In this document: positions 1 to 6,456 of the stretch, one piece after another
How the letters are laid out: every line of letters begins with the position of its first letter
Position numbering within the stretch: position 1 is the first letter of the stretch
Assembly (NCBI GenBank): GCA_020351895.1
Contig: CP070672.1
Coordinates: 233,273-246,294, forward strand
Origin: Thermoplasmata archaeon
Lineage (GTDB): Archaea; Thermoplasmatota; Thermoplasmata; GCA-020350865
DNA length: 13,022 nt
Direction: 5' to 3'
Made by a program: the position numbers and the translations under genes
Notes under the pieces: model-generated
Told to the model about the DNA's origin: nothing
Database searches by the model: none
What the model saw: the letters and a program-made list of their open reading frames with translations, nothing else

Positions 1-500
1 ATCTGGGACCAGCCTCCCTTCTTGTGCTTGTTCATGATGTCCTTGTGCATCTTTTTTGTATCCTGGATTATTGCGGAGGATATCAAGTATAGTCTGGCAT
101 TGCTGTGATCCAGAAGAACGATGGCAAGGGATTCCCATTCCTCCTGAAGGAGTGCCAAAGGCCTGATGTAAGGGGATGTGTCCACGATCAACTGATTCTC
201 CACCTCTAGCGGAAGAAAGTAGCCTTCAAAGAAGTTATTTGGGGAGGAAGAAAATATGGCAAAGGCCTTGGTTTTTTCGGACCTTTTTCCGGCCTTTAGA
301 AATTCCCTTATATCCTCCATATTCTTCTGGAATATTTGTTTTAATTCCTTCTCTTCCTTTAGAGCGTTTATACACTCCCTCTCCCGTCTTGTAAGGAACT
401 TCTCTGCCTTTTCACCATCCGCTTTCAGGTATAGAGTGACAAAGGACGGTTTCGTGTCACTCACTTCTGAGAGCTCTCGTAAATCGATTTCCTTTAACAT
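1..500 (-). CDS. Release-factor-like protein (baeRF / Vms1-type peptidyl-tRNA hydrolase family), 3' end outside window
   Basis: Only the first 166 codons are visible; the gene runs off the left edge. The start is ATG at 500-498, preceded by a strong ribosome-binding site (GGGGGAGG, 4 bases upstream of the ATG). The N-terminal half is charged and helical (about residues 35-75). A beta-rich stretch follows (AIVLLDHSNARLYLI, about 126-140), then a lysine-rich segment ending in KGGWSQ at 161-166. In the eRF1-like superfamily (aRF1, baeRF, Vms1/ANKZF1) this region carries the GGQ-like loop that reaches the peptidyl-tRNA ester bond. GGWSQ is a variant in which the Gln is displaced. The likely role is hydrolysis of peptidyl-tRNA in ribosome rescue rather than normal termination, because no stop-codon-reading NIKS motif is visible (inference). 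It lies 25 bases downstream of guaAA and is probably co-transcribed with it. The family is fairly sure, the exact role less so. Confidence 0.72.
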   Translation of the reverse strand, partial: MLKEIDLRELSEVSDTKPSFVTLYLKADGEKAEKFLTRRERECINALKEEKELKQIFQKNMEDIREFLKAGKRSEKTKAFAIFSSSPNNFFEGYFLPLEVENQLIVDTSPYIRPLALLQEEWESLAIVLLDHSNARLYLISSAIIQDTKKMHKDIMNKHKKGGWSQ

Positions 501-525
501 ACATCCTCCCCCATTTTTTTCTTTT

Positions 526-1086
526 TTATTTCTTACATAATTGTAGAAAATTCTTGAATATATCATACCCGTATTCTGTATGCTCAACCTCGGGGTGAAA
601 CTGCACGCCGTAAAAGGGTTTTTTGAGGTACTTTATGGCCTCCACCTTACAATTGGCTGAATGGGCCAATATCTTAAAATCCTCACCAACTTCCTTGACT
701 TCATCATTGTGCGAAAGCCAGGCATTGAAGGTTTTTGGAAGGCCTGCGAAAATCTCGTTTTCTTCATCCACCACGATCTCCATTCTTCCGAACTCAGATG
801 CCTCTGCAACTCCGGTTTTACCACCAAAATGCATGGACATGTAGTGATGACCAAAGCAGATACCGAGAATCGGGTACTCAGCCTTTTCTAAGTAATCGTC
901 GATCTTCCCTGGGACTGAATCTCCCACCGTGCTTCCTGCCCCACCCGATAATACGAGGCCGTCCACATCAAGCTCCTCAAAAGGTGTGGTGTTGGGAATT
1001 ATCTTTGTGTCAACGTCTAGGTATTTTAGAACCCTCCACTCCCTGTGAGTCCACTGGCCCCCATTATCAACGACATACACTTTCAT
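526..1086 (-). CDS. guaAA: GMP synthase, glutamine amidotransferase subunit A (archaeal split type)
   Basis: This subunit hydrolyses glutamine and passes ammonia to the ATP-pyrophosphatase subunit (GuaAB, not in the window) to convert XMP to GMP in the cytoplasm. The 186 residues match a stand-alone archaeal class I amidotransferase. The N-terminus is YVVDNGGQWTHR. The oxyanion region is LSGGAG (47-52). The catalytic cysteine is C77 in GICFGHH, and the His/Glu of the triad are H164 and E166 in QFHPEVE. The start is ambiguous. ATG at 1086 gives MKVYVVDNGGQ, the usual family N-terminus, while ATG at 1095 adds MIY and lies only 3 bases after an AGGGG motif (12 bases for the 1086 start). Both ATGs lie in one arm of an inverted repeat belonging to the tandem 95-bp repeats, so translation could be structure-controlled (inference). 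The SPFH gene lies upstream and the release-factor-like gene downstream, both on the same strand. Confidence 0.93.
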   Translation of the reverse strand: MKVYVVDNGGQWTHREWRVLKYLDVDTKIIPNTTPFEELDVDGLVLSGGAGSTVGDSVPGKIDDYLEKAEYPILGICFGHHYMSMHFGGKTGVAEASEFGRMEIVVDEENEIFAGLPKTFNAWLSHNDEVKEVGEDFKILAHSANCKVEAIKYLKKPFYGVQFHPEVEHTEYGYDIFKNFLQLCKK

Positions 1087-1131
1087 GTAAATCATTGTCC
1101 CCTGGCTTTTGCAATCTTAGATGATTTACAT
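1085..1131 (-). promoter_or_regulatory. Inverted repeat covering the guaAA start codons
   Basis: An 11-bp perfect inverted repeat (ATGTAAATCAT at 1085-1095 and ATGATTTACAT at 1121-1131) flanks a 25-base loop. In the minus-strand RNA the 3' arm holds both candidate guaAA start codons and the loop holds the AGGGGA ribosome-binding motif. A segment just 5' of the upstream arm (TCCTCT in RNA sense) can pair with AGGGGA with one G-U pair, which would form a pseudoknot with the hairpin. Sequestration of the start codon is plausible, but the arms could equally be a DNA operator; neither is shown here. Confidence 0.45.
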
Positions 1132-1285
1132 AAGAGGATTATCGTATTCAAACATTCACCCAGATAGATAAGCCTTGTCATGTAAATCATTGTCCCCTGG
1201 CTTTTGCAATCTTAGATGATTTACATAAGAGGATTATCGTATTCAAACATTCACCCAGATAGATAAGCCTTGTCATGTAAATCAT
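1092..1285 (-). other. Two chained identical 32-codon ORFs in the guaAA leader
   Basis: Within the repeats, minus-strand ORFs at 1285-1187 and 1190-1092 each read an identical 32-residue peptide beginning MIYMTRLIYLG and ending AKARGQ. Each stop overlaps the next ATG as ATGA, and the last stop overlaps the upstream candidate start of guaAA. The second ORF (1190-1092) has the AGGGGA motif just before its start; the first has AGTAGGCG. The arrangement follows automatically from a 95-base period, so coding by chance is possible. If translated, they would act as a leader that couples to guaAA. Confidence 0.2.
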
Positions 1286-1394
1286 CGCCTACTATCATAT
1301 CAAAACTAAGATGTTTACATATAGAGGATCATTGTCCATTAACATCTTCAAGATAAATGAGCCTTGATATGGGCACCTGTATAAGATAATTGTG

Positions 1395-1401
1395 ATTTAT
1401 A
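1395..1401 (-). promoter_or_regulatory. Candidate TATA box for guaAA
   Basis: The minus strand reads CCAATAAACTATAAATC, a TATA-like element with an A-rich upstream flank resembling BRE. A start site about 25 bases downstream (near 1370) would place all three 95-bp units in the guaAA 5' leader. Confidence 0.35.
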
Positions 1402-1433
1402 GTTTATTGGATTTTAGTGGGCTTCAAATTTTA

Positions 1434-2375
1434 TCACGGATTATCAGTTACTTTAAGTATCAAAGGCTGATCCATTGGAATTACAACATATTCTATGTTG
1501 GCTTCAGGGTCTCTGAGTGCGGCAATGTATCTTAAAGAAAGGATATAATTCATCACTGTCTCATTTATCTCCACGGTCTCGTTGGCAAGGATTCTGATGG
1601 CCTCGGCCTGACCCTCTGCAAGCACGATTGTTGAGTTCGCCTCTGCAAGGGCTCTAACAAGCTCTTTTTGGGCACGCAATCTCTCTGCCTCAAGCTCGTA
1701 AGCAGCGGTCTCAACATCCACCCTTGCTGCTGCCCTTTTCTCCCACGCATCGTTAACAGTTGTTGGAAAGTCGAGGTTCCGAAGCATGACATCTTCCACA
1801 ATGATAAAGTAATCATCCAGTCTATCCTTCACTCTGATTTCCACCTCTCCTTCATAGGCAGTCCGTTGGAGATTCATCTCTTCCCCTGTGAGATTCCAAT
1901 CCGAAACAACCATTCTGGCTTCGGAACGCAAAGTGGAACGTATCACGGTCTCCTTGTAATCTGGATTCTCCACCCTCACTTTCGCCACGCTGTTTTCTGC
2001 AAGATGATATCTTACTGCAAAATCGATGTTGACATTATACCCGTCGGTACTCCTTGCTGATATTATCTCCTTTTCCAATTGGGTGTTGTATCTTATCATT
2101 TCAACTGTGGAGAACGGATTTTTGATATTCCATCCTTCATCAAATTGATGGCCGACGTCGAATCCTGCTGTTATGACTCCTTTATGTCCAGCAGGGACGT
2201 TGATTATGGTTGCGGCCAGTATGGCCAATATCACGATGAATATGATAATACCGAAGACCAATAATAAAACCAATTTCAGACCCTTTTCCATCTTCACTGG
2301 CTCATCGTTCTCTATCGTATCCCCACGCTCACTTGATTCTTTTTCATCATCCTTAGATTTCTTTAACATAGCCAT
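1434..2375 (-). CDS. SPFH / band 7 (prohibitin-stomatin-like) membrane protein
   Basis: This is a 313-residue membrane-anchored scaffold protein of the SPFH superfamily. The first about 30 residues are very charged. One hydrophobic segment (about 33-58) is followed by VPAGHKGVI, the usual entry to the band 7 domain (about 60-215). A long alanine- and glutamate-rich helix follows (about 212-265, with ALAEANSTIVLAEGQAEAIRI), typical of the coiled-coil that drives oligomerisation. Topology is probably a cytoplasmic N-terminus with the SPFH domain outside, or a hairpin-like anchor; the sequence alone does not decide. The start at 2375 is supported by GGAGGG 6-7 bases upstream; a second ATG two codons later is too far. 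No NfeD protease partner is adjacent, unlike many prokaryotic stomatin pairs. The family role is membrane organisation and protease regulation; the specific function here is unknown. Confidence 0.88.
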   Translation of the reverse strand: MAMLKKSKDDEKESSERGDTIENDEPVKMEKGLKLVLLLVFGIIIFIVILAILAATIINVPAGHKGVITAGFDVGHQFDEGWNIKNPFSTVEMIRYNTQLEKEIISARSTDGYNVNIDFAVRYHLAENSVAKVRVENPDYKETVIRSTLRSEARMVVSDWNLTGEEMNLQRTAYEGEVEIRVKDRLDDYFIIVEDVMLRNLDFPTTVNDAWEKRAAARVDVETAAYELEAERLRAQKELVRALAEANSTIVLAEGQAEAIRILANETVEINETVMNYILSLRYIAALRDPEANIEYVVIPMDQPLILKVTDNP

Positions 2376-2466
2376 ATCTTTCCCTCCTTTGAAGAGTGCT
2401 TATTCTTATTTTCTGTAACCTCTTATGACTATGTAAATTTTTCTCAGATATGACAATGAATAGAGC

Positions 2467-2474
2467 TTATAAAA
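2467..2474 (-). promoter_or_regulatory. Candidate TATA box for the SPFH gene
   Basis: The minus strand reads CGTTTTATAAGC. A start site about 25 bases downstream would give a leader of roughly 70 bases with the GGAGGG ribosome-binding site. ATGTAAAT, resembling the guaAA repeat arm, occurs in that leader at 2431-2438 on plus; this may be chance. Confidence 0.35.
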
Positions 2475-2507
2475 CGTATAATTATTCCTATTTCATCTTG
2501 GATTCTT

Positions 2508-2729
2508 GGGTGGGTGGAGGGGGGGCAGGTGGTGGGTTAACCAACCTAAACGGTGGAAGCAGAGGGTTTGAATAGTGGGCATAAACTGAAAAGAGAGGAC
2601 ATTAAAGAAAGCAGAGGCGTTATTAAATTAGGGTGGAGGAGGGGGTTTTGGTGGTTGGCATCAAGGGAATAAGGGAGGAAATTAAAGAAGGTAAAGTCAT
2701 TAGTTAATTAGGGCGAGAGGAGGGGGCAT
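2508..2729 (+). repeat. G-rich imperfect direct repeats with G-quadruplex potential upstream of valS
   Basis: The 456-base gap between the divergent SPFH and valS genes has no credible ORF. Two segments of about 79-bp period (starting near 2578 and 2657) share the order GGCAT, GAGGA(C/A)ATTAAAGAA, TTAATTAGGG or a close variant, and GAGGAGGGGG. A third partial unit starts near 2711. At 2508-2536 the plus strand has GGG, GGG, GGGGGGG and GGG runs with short spacers, which fits a possible G-quadruplex. The plus strand is strongly purine-rich throughout. The function is unknown. Confidence 0.6.
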
Positions 2730-2800
2730 TGGATGGCGGGAAAGATAAACAAAATTCCCCTATCTATTAAAATAATTTACAGGTAATATCCACAAAAACC

Positions 2801-2810
2801 TTTTATTTAA
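2801..2810 (+). promoter_or_regulatory. TATA box of valS, apparently leaderless
   Basis: TTTTATTTAA is centred about 26 bases before the valS ATG, with A-rich sequence upstream and no ribosome-binding motif between. In archaea this spacing puts transcription start at or near the start codon. Confidence 0.6.
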
Positions 2811-2831
2811 CCAAGTGTTTCACTCTCGCAC

Positions 2832-5462
2832 ATGCCAAATATCAACCAGAAAGAGATAGAGAAGAAATGGCAAGACTGGTGGGATGAGAACGAAATATAC
2901 CGCTTCGATCCCGAATCAGAGAAACCAGTGTACAGCATAGACAATCCTCCGAGATACGCCTCTGGAGGTCTGCACGTGGGCCATGCCGTGCACTACACAC
3001 ATATCGATTTTGCTGCAAGGTACAAGAGGCTTCGTGGGTACAATGTATTTTTTCCTTTATGTTTCGATACCAACGGCATCCCAATTGAGGAAAGGGTGGA
3101 AAGAAAGCTAGGGATCACGAGAAAGGATATAGACAGACAGGAATTCATCAAACTCTGCAGGGAGTTTGCAAATTCCAACATAGCCGAAATGACGAGACAG
3201 TTCAAGATTCTCGGGGAGACCATGGACCCCAGTATTTATTACCAGACCGACGCCGAGCACTACCGCAGGCTCACCCAGATCTCATTTATAGAGTTGTTTC
3301 ACAAGGGCTTGATCTACAAGGGCGAACATCCTGTGAACTGGTGCCCAAGATGCATGACCGCTTTAGCAGATGCCGAGGTGGAGTATCAGGACAGGAAAAC
3401 TCAGCTTAACTACATCAAATTTAAAATAAGTGATAGAGATGAGGATGTCATTATAGCCACAACAAGACCCGAGCTTTTGTGCACCTGTCAGTTGGTGGCA
3501 ATTAATCCCAGGGACGACCGCGCTGGAGAATTGGCAGGAAAGATACTTCTTACACCGGTCTACGAGAGGCAGGTGGAGATCGTAGAGGACGATAAGGTGC
3601 TTTCAGAATTCGGAACAGGCATAGTGATGATATGCTCGATTGGAGATAAAGATGATTTGGAGTGGATCTTCCGCTACGGCCTGAATATCGAAAAGGGAAT
3701 CGACGAGTATGGCCAGATGACTGAAGCGGCTGGCAAATACCAAGGAATGACCATAAAGGAAGCAAAAGAGGCCATAATAAAAGACATGAAGGAACAAGGG
3801 CTTCTTATAAAGCAGGAGGAGTTGGATCAGAGTGTGGGCTCCTGCTGGAGGTGCAAGACACCCATTGAGTTTTTACAGGTCCCTCAGTGGTTCTTAAAGC
3901 TTCTGGATTTCAAGAGAGATGTGCTTAGAATTGCTGATGAGATAAAATGGTTTCCCGAGTTCATGAAGATACGTCTTCAGGATTGGGTGAATTCCCTGAC
4001 CTGGGATTGGGTGATTTCGAGACAGAGATACTTTGCCACTCCAATTCCTATTTGGGAATGTGTGAAATGCGATGGGGTCGTGGTTGCAAAAGAAGAGCAG
4101 TGCTATGTGGATCCCACAGTTGATTCGCCACCAGTGGATAAATGTCCCAAATGCGGCGGAGAATTGAAGGGATGCGAGGATGTTTTCGATACTTGGATGG
4201 ATTCCAGCATTTCCCCCCTATTCAACACGTTTTGGAAACGGGATGACGAGATGTTCAAAAAGCTCTATCCCATGTCATTGAGGCCGCAGGCTCAGGATAT
4301 AATAAGGACATGGGCGTTTTACACCATAATAAGAGAACATCTGCTCGTTGACCAGAAGCCCTGGGAGGATATAATGATAGGTGCCTATATTCTGGCCGAG
4401 GACGGAACCCCTATGCACGCGTCAAAAGGCAATGCAATAGATCCAATAGAGATTCTCGACGAATATGGTTCTGACGCCATGCGGTATTACGCTGCAACAT
4501 GCGCCCTGGGCATGGACAATCCCTTCAGGTTAAGGGATATCAAGCGAGGGGTTAGGCTCTGCACAAAACTTTGGAATGTTGAAACGTTCATTAACAAAGC
4601 TTTAGGAGACAAGAAAGAGTTCGATAAATCGAAAGTTAGTACAGTTGACAAATGGATTCTGTCAAGGTACTCCCAAGTTTTAGGGCAGGTTACACAATAC
4701 ATGGACGAATATCAATTCGATAAGGCTGCAAAAGAAATCGAGAATTTCTTGTGGCATGAGTTTGCCGATCATTATATAGAAATGGTGAAGCACAGGGTAT
4801 ACGACCAGAAGGACGAAGGAGCGTTATACACCCTTTACACCATCGGTTTAGGCCTTGTAAAGATTCTGGCCACGTTTTTACCCCACATTACAGAGGAGAT
4901 CTATCAAGCCTATTTCAAGGGAACAGATGGTAAAAAGAGCCTTCACCTTTCAGATTGGCCCGATCAGTTGATGTATGAAGATGAAGCAGTGGTAAAAGGC
5001 GAATTGGCAAGGGATGTTATTGCTCTCTTGCGGAATTGGAAGTCTGATGAAGGTTTACCCCTGAATTCCGAGATTTCTTCGATTGAAATCGTGGCCCAAG
5101 AAAAAAAAGAGCTTTTTACCGAGATTAAAGATGATATTGCTAAAACAATTCGAGCCAAGGAATTACAAGTCATGGATAAATTGAAAATCGAGGAAACACC
5201 TGTTGCTATAAAACCAATATATGCGAAATTAGGGCCAGAATACAAGGAAAATATGGGGGAGATCGTGGAAGTCCTTAAAAATGGGGATCCTACCGAAGTT
5301 TCTAAGGCATTGGAAGGGGAAGGATACGAGATAACCCTTAAAAGCGGCGATAAAACCCTGATAACAAGGGATTTTGTGGAGATTGAAATGTCCACAAAGG
5401 CACATGGCAGGGAAATGGACACACTCAGTGTAGACGACATTACTATCCTTGTTGCTAAATAG
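2832..5462 (+). CDS. valS: Valyl-tRNA synthetase (archaeal type)
   Basis: This class Ia enzyme charges tRNA-Val with valine in the cytoplasm and clears mischarged threonine. It has 876 residues, normal for archaeal ValRS. The HIGH motif is HVGH (48-51). CxxC pairs at 171/174, 338/341, 410/413 and 438/441 suggest zinc-binding knuckles. The editing (CP1) domain shows ATTRPELLCTCQLVAINPRDD and GTGIVMICSIGDKDD, an archaeal-style version of the post-transfer editing pocket. The position of KMSKS is occupied by MHASKGN (528-534), keeping the Ser-Lys-Gly-Asn part but not the first Lys-Met. An anticodon-binding helical domain starts near TVDKWILSRY, followed by a C-terminal domain with IKPIYAKLGP. 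ATG at 2832 is chosen because it is preceded by a TATA box at leaderless spacing. It is probably monocistronic; the next gene has its own promoter. Confidence 0.95.
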   Translation: MPNINQKEIEKKWQDWWDENEIYRFDPESEKPVYSIDNPPRYASGGLHVGHAVHYTHIDFAARYKRLRGYNVFFPLCFDTNGIPIEERVERKLGITRKDIDRQEFIKLCREFANSNIAEMTRQFKILGETMDPSIYYQTDAEHYRRLTQISFIELFHKGLIYKGEHPVNWCPRCMTALADAEVEYQDRKTQLNYIKFKISDRDEDVIIATTRPELLCTCQLVAINPRDDRAGELAGKILLTPVYERQVEIVEDDKVLSEFGTGIVMICSIGDKDDLEWIFRYGLNIEKGIDEYGQMTEAAGKYQGMTIKEAKEAIIKDMKEQGLLIKQEELDQSVGSCWRCKTPIEFLQVPQWFLKLLDFKRDVLRIADEIKWFPEFMKIRLQDWVNSLTWDWVISRQRYFATPIPIWECVKCDGVVVAKEEQCYVDPTVDSPPVDKCPKCGGELKGCEDVFDTWMDSSISPLFNTFWKRDDEMFKKLYPMSLRPQAQDIIRTWAFYTIIREHLLVDQKPWEDIMIGAYILAEDGTPMHASKGNAIDPIEILDEYGSDAMRYYAATCALGMDNPFRLRDIKRGVRLCTKLWNVETFINKALGDKKEFDKSKVSTVDKWILSRYSQVLGQVTQYMDEYQFDKAAKEIENFLWHEFADHYIEMVKHRVYDQKDEGALYTLYTIGLGLVKILATFLPHITEEIYQAYFKGTDGKKSLHLSDWPDQLMYEDEAVVKGELARDVIALLRNWKSDEGLPLNSEISSIEIVAQEKKELFTEIKDDIAKTIRAKELQVMDKLKIEETPVAIKPIYAKLGPEYKENMGEIVEVLKNGDPTEVSKALEGEGYEITLKSGDKTLITRDFVEIEMSTKAHGREMDTLSVDDITILVAK

Positions 5463-5523
5463 GGGATTTCGCCCTAAAATAGGGGAAAAAGAGGGAATTT
5501 TCAAGAAGAATGATTACGAAATA

Positions 5524-5531
5524 TTTATATA
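5524..5531 (+). promoter_or_regulatory. Consensus TATA box for the 75-residue small protein gene
   Basis: TTTATATA is a textbook archaeal TATA box, preceded by GAAATA as a possible BRE. It predicts a start site near 5553 and a leader of about 29 bases that carries AAAAGGTG just before the ATG at 5582. It is the best promoter match in the window, so the small gene is probably well expressed. Confidence 0.6.
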
Positions 5532-5581
5532 CCGAATATTGGTTTTAAGGCCCACTCAAAACACATAAAAAGGTGAAAAAA

Positions 5582-5809
5582 ATGGTAAACTTTGAAACAT
5601 TGAAAGCGCAAAAAAAGGAATTTGGAAGGAATAATTTCTTGGAAGTCGCGAGAAAGAAAGCGATAACCGAGGACGGAGAGAACGAGTTTATATCCGTATC
5701 AAGAGGATATTTTTTGCCTGATGGTAGTGAGAGATTTAAAAAATCCCTCACAATACCTGATGATGACGATATAAAGAAATTCGTCGCTGAGAGCATAATG
5801 GAACTTTAA
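5582..5809 (+). CDS. Small conserved-looking hypothetical protein, 75 residues
   Basis: The product is a soluble, highly charged protein with no signal peptide, membrane segment or cysteine. It begins MVNFETLKAQKKEFGRN and continues with a basic helix (FLEVARKKA), a central strand-like segment (ENEFISVSRGYFLPDG), and an acidic stretch (IPDDDDIKK) near the C-terminus. I recall similar short proteins in archaea but cannot name a family or function. GTG at 5573 is in frame, but ATG at 5582 is preferred because AAAAGGTG sits 6 bases before it. It stands alone between valS (same strand, 119 bases upstream) and the convergent CYTH gene, with its own promoter and a T-run after it. Confidence 0.75.
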   Translation: MVNFETLKAQKKEFGRNNFLEVARKKAITEDGENEFISVSRGYFLPDGSERFKKSLTIPDDDDIKKFVAESIMEL

Positions 5810-5835
5810 GACCCCATAAACCGGTTTTGGTTCCA

Positions 5836-5842
5836 TTTTTTT
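5836..5842 (+). terminator. T-run terminator after the small protein gene
   Basis: Seven consecutive T (5836-5842) followed by TATTTATTC lie 27 bases after the stop codon on plus. Archaeal polymerase commonly stops at such tracts. The adjacent CTTTC/GAAAG mini-hairpin (about 5850-5864) may mark the end of the convergent gene. Confidence 0.5.
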
Positions 5843-5870
5843 ATTTATTCTTTCAAAGCGAAAGGTTTAG

Positions 5871-6413
5871 TTACCTTGTTTTAGCTAAAAGCAGTTCCAA
5901 ATAGGATTTTCTCTCCAATTCCAAGAGGCCCCATTCTTCCATGGTTCTCAGTATACTATCCCTTATTTCCGATATCTTTTCTTCAGAAACTTCAGAGGAA
6001 ACCGAGGTCTCTATCTCCACAAAATCTCCGAGGTTTTCTACAGAATCAAGGCAGATTTTGAAATCCTCAAGCAGGAATATCTTTCTGTGCTTTTTTACCT
6101 TAAATACCTCCTTGAATCCCAGTTTTAAAAGAATTTCCAAAATTGAAGAGAGGTCCTTAACCTGAACCTTGATCTCCTCCCTTGTTTTTGTGAGGTTATC
6201 GATTTTTGGCCCTTTGTAAGTCAGGATAACCTTTCCATCTTCTTCTCTGACCCTCAAGGCTTCGTCAGTTTTCGCAAAATCTCTTTCAGGATGGTTGTAA
6301 TAGGTGTCTTTCTGTTCTCCTTCCCAAGTTTGCTTGGCCCCGATCTCTCGTATCTTTTGTTCTATCTCTTTCAGATTCTTTGTATAAGCCTTTGCTTCAA
6401 TTTCAATGGCCAT
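5871..6413 (-). CDS. cyaB: CYTH-domain protein, CyaB / class IV adenylate cyclase-like
   Basis: This is a 180-residue single-domain CYTH (triphosphate tunnel) protein. The diagnostic ExExK motif opens the protein as E4-I-E6-A-K8. Later come ALRVREEDGKVILTYKGPK (basic residues that bind triphosphate in the tunnel) and FKICLDSVENLGDFVEIE (acidic metal-binding strands). Members include class IV adenylate cyclase, thiamine triphosphatase and tripolyphosphatase. Archaeal CyaB-like proteins are mostly untested, so the substrate is a nucleoside or inorganic triphosphate by family, not proven. ATG at 6413 is chosen because it puts ExExK at the N-terminus as usual, with GGGGCGG just upstream. An upstream TTG at 6449 would add 12 residues and has little support. 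It lies 43 bases after the synthase gene on the same strand and is likely co-transcribed. Confidence 0.85.
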   Translation of the reverse strand: MAIEIEAKAYTKNLKEIEQKIREIGAKQTWEGEQKDTYYNHPERDFAKTDEALRVREEDGKVILTYKGPKIDNLTKTREEIKVQVKDLSSILEILLKLGFKEVFKVKKHRKIFLLEDFKICLDSVENLGDFVEIETSVSSEVSEEKISEIRDSILRTMEEWGLLELERKSYLELLLAKTR

Positions 6414-6456
6414 ATCCGCCCCTGCCTTACAAATCGATATTATAGACAACTAAGAA

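Larger units (their letters stand above)
1084..1368. repeat. Three tandem 95-bp repeats upstream of guaAA
   Basis: Copies 1 (1084-1178) and 2 (1179-1273) are identical over all 95 bases. Copy 3 (1274-1368) has the same length but is strongly diverged. What copy 3 keeps is informative: the arm CATGTAAATCAT is unchanged, the opposite arm is ATGTTTACAT (one base shorter, still pairing with a bulge), and the blocks AGAGGAT and AGCCTTG remain, while the loop matches at only about half of its 25 positions. The stretch fills most of the 338-base gap between guaAA and the SPFH gene. The identical pair may be a recent duplication or an assembly artefact; the old copy argues that the unit itself predates it. 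Confidence 0.85.

Noticed and set aside
176..540. Plus-strand ORFs opposite the release-factor-like gene
   Set aside because: They mirror a clearly coding minus-strand frame with a strong ribosome-binding site; the products are low-complexity Phe/Ser-rich.
735..1124. 129-residue plus-strand ORF opposite guaAA
   Set aside because: Antisense shadow of a confirmed amidotransferase gene.
1084..1368. Possible CRISPR array
   Set aside because: Units are contiguous 95-bp repeats without unique spacers, and no cas genes are nearby.
4964..5440. 158-residue minus-strand ORF inside valS
   Set aside because: Serine-rich shadow of the ValRS C-terminal domain; no family features.
5461..5490. Hairpin terminator after valS
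   Set aside because: GGGGATTT/GCCC pairing is short and not followed by a T-run; no clear terminator is seen there.
6414..6449. TTG start at 6449 for the CYTH gene
   Set aside because: Would add 12 residues before the conserved ExExK start; ATG at 6413 fits the family and has a ribosome-binding motif.
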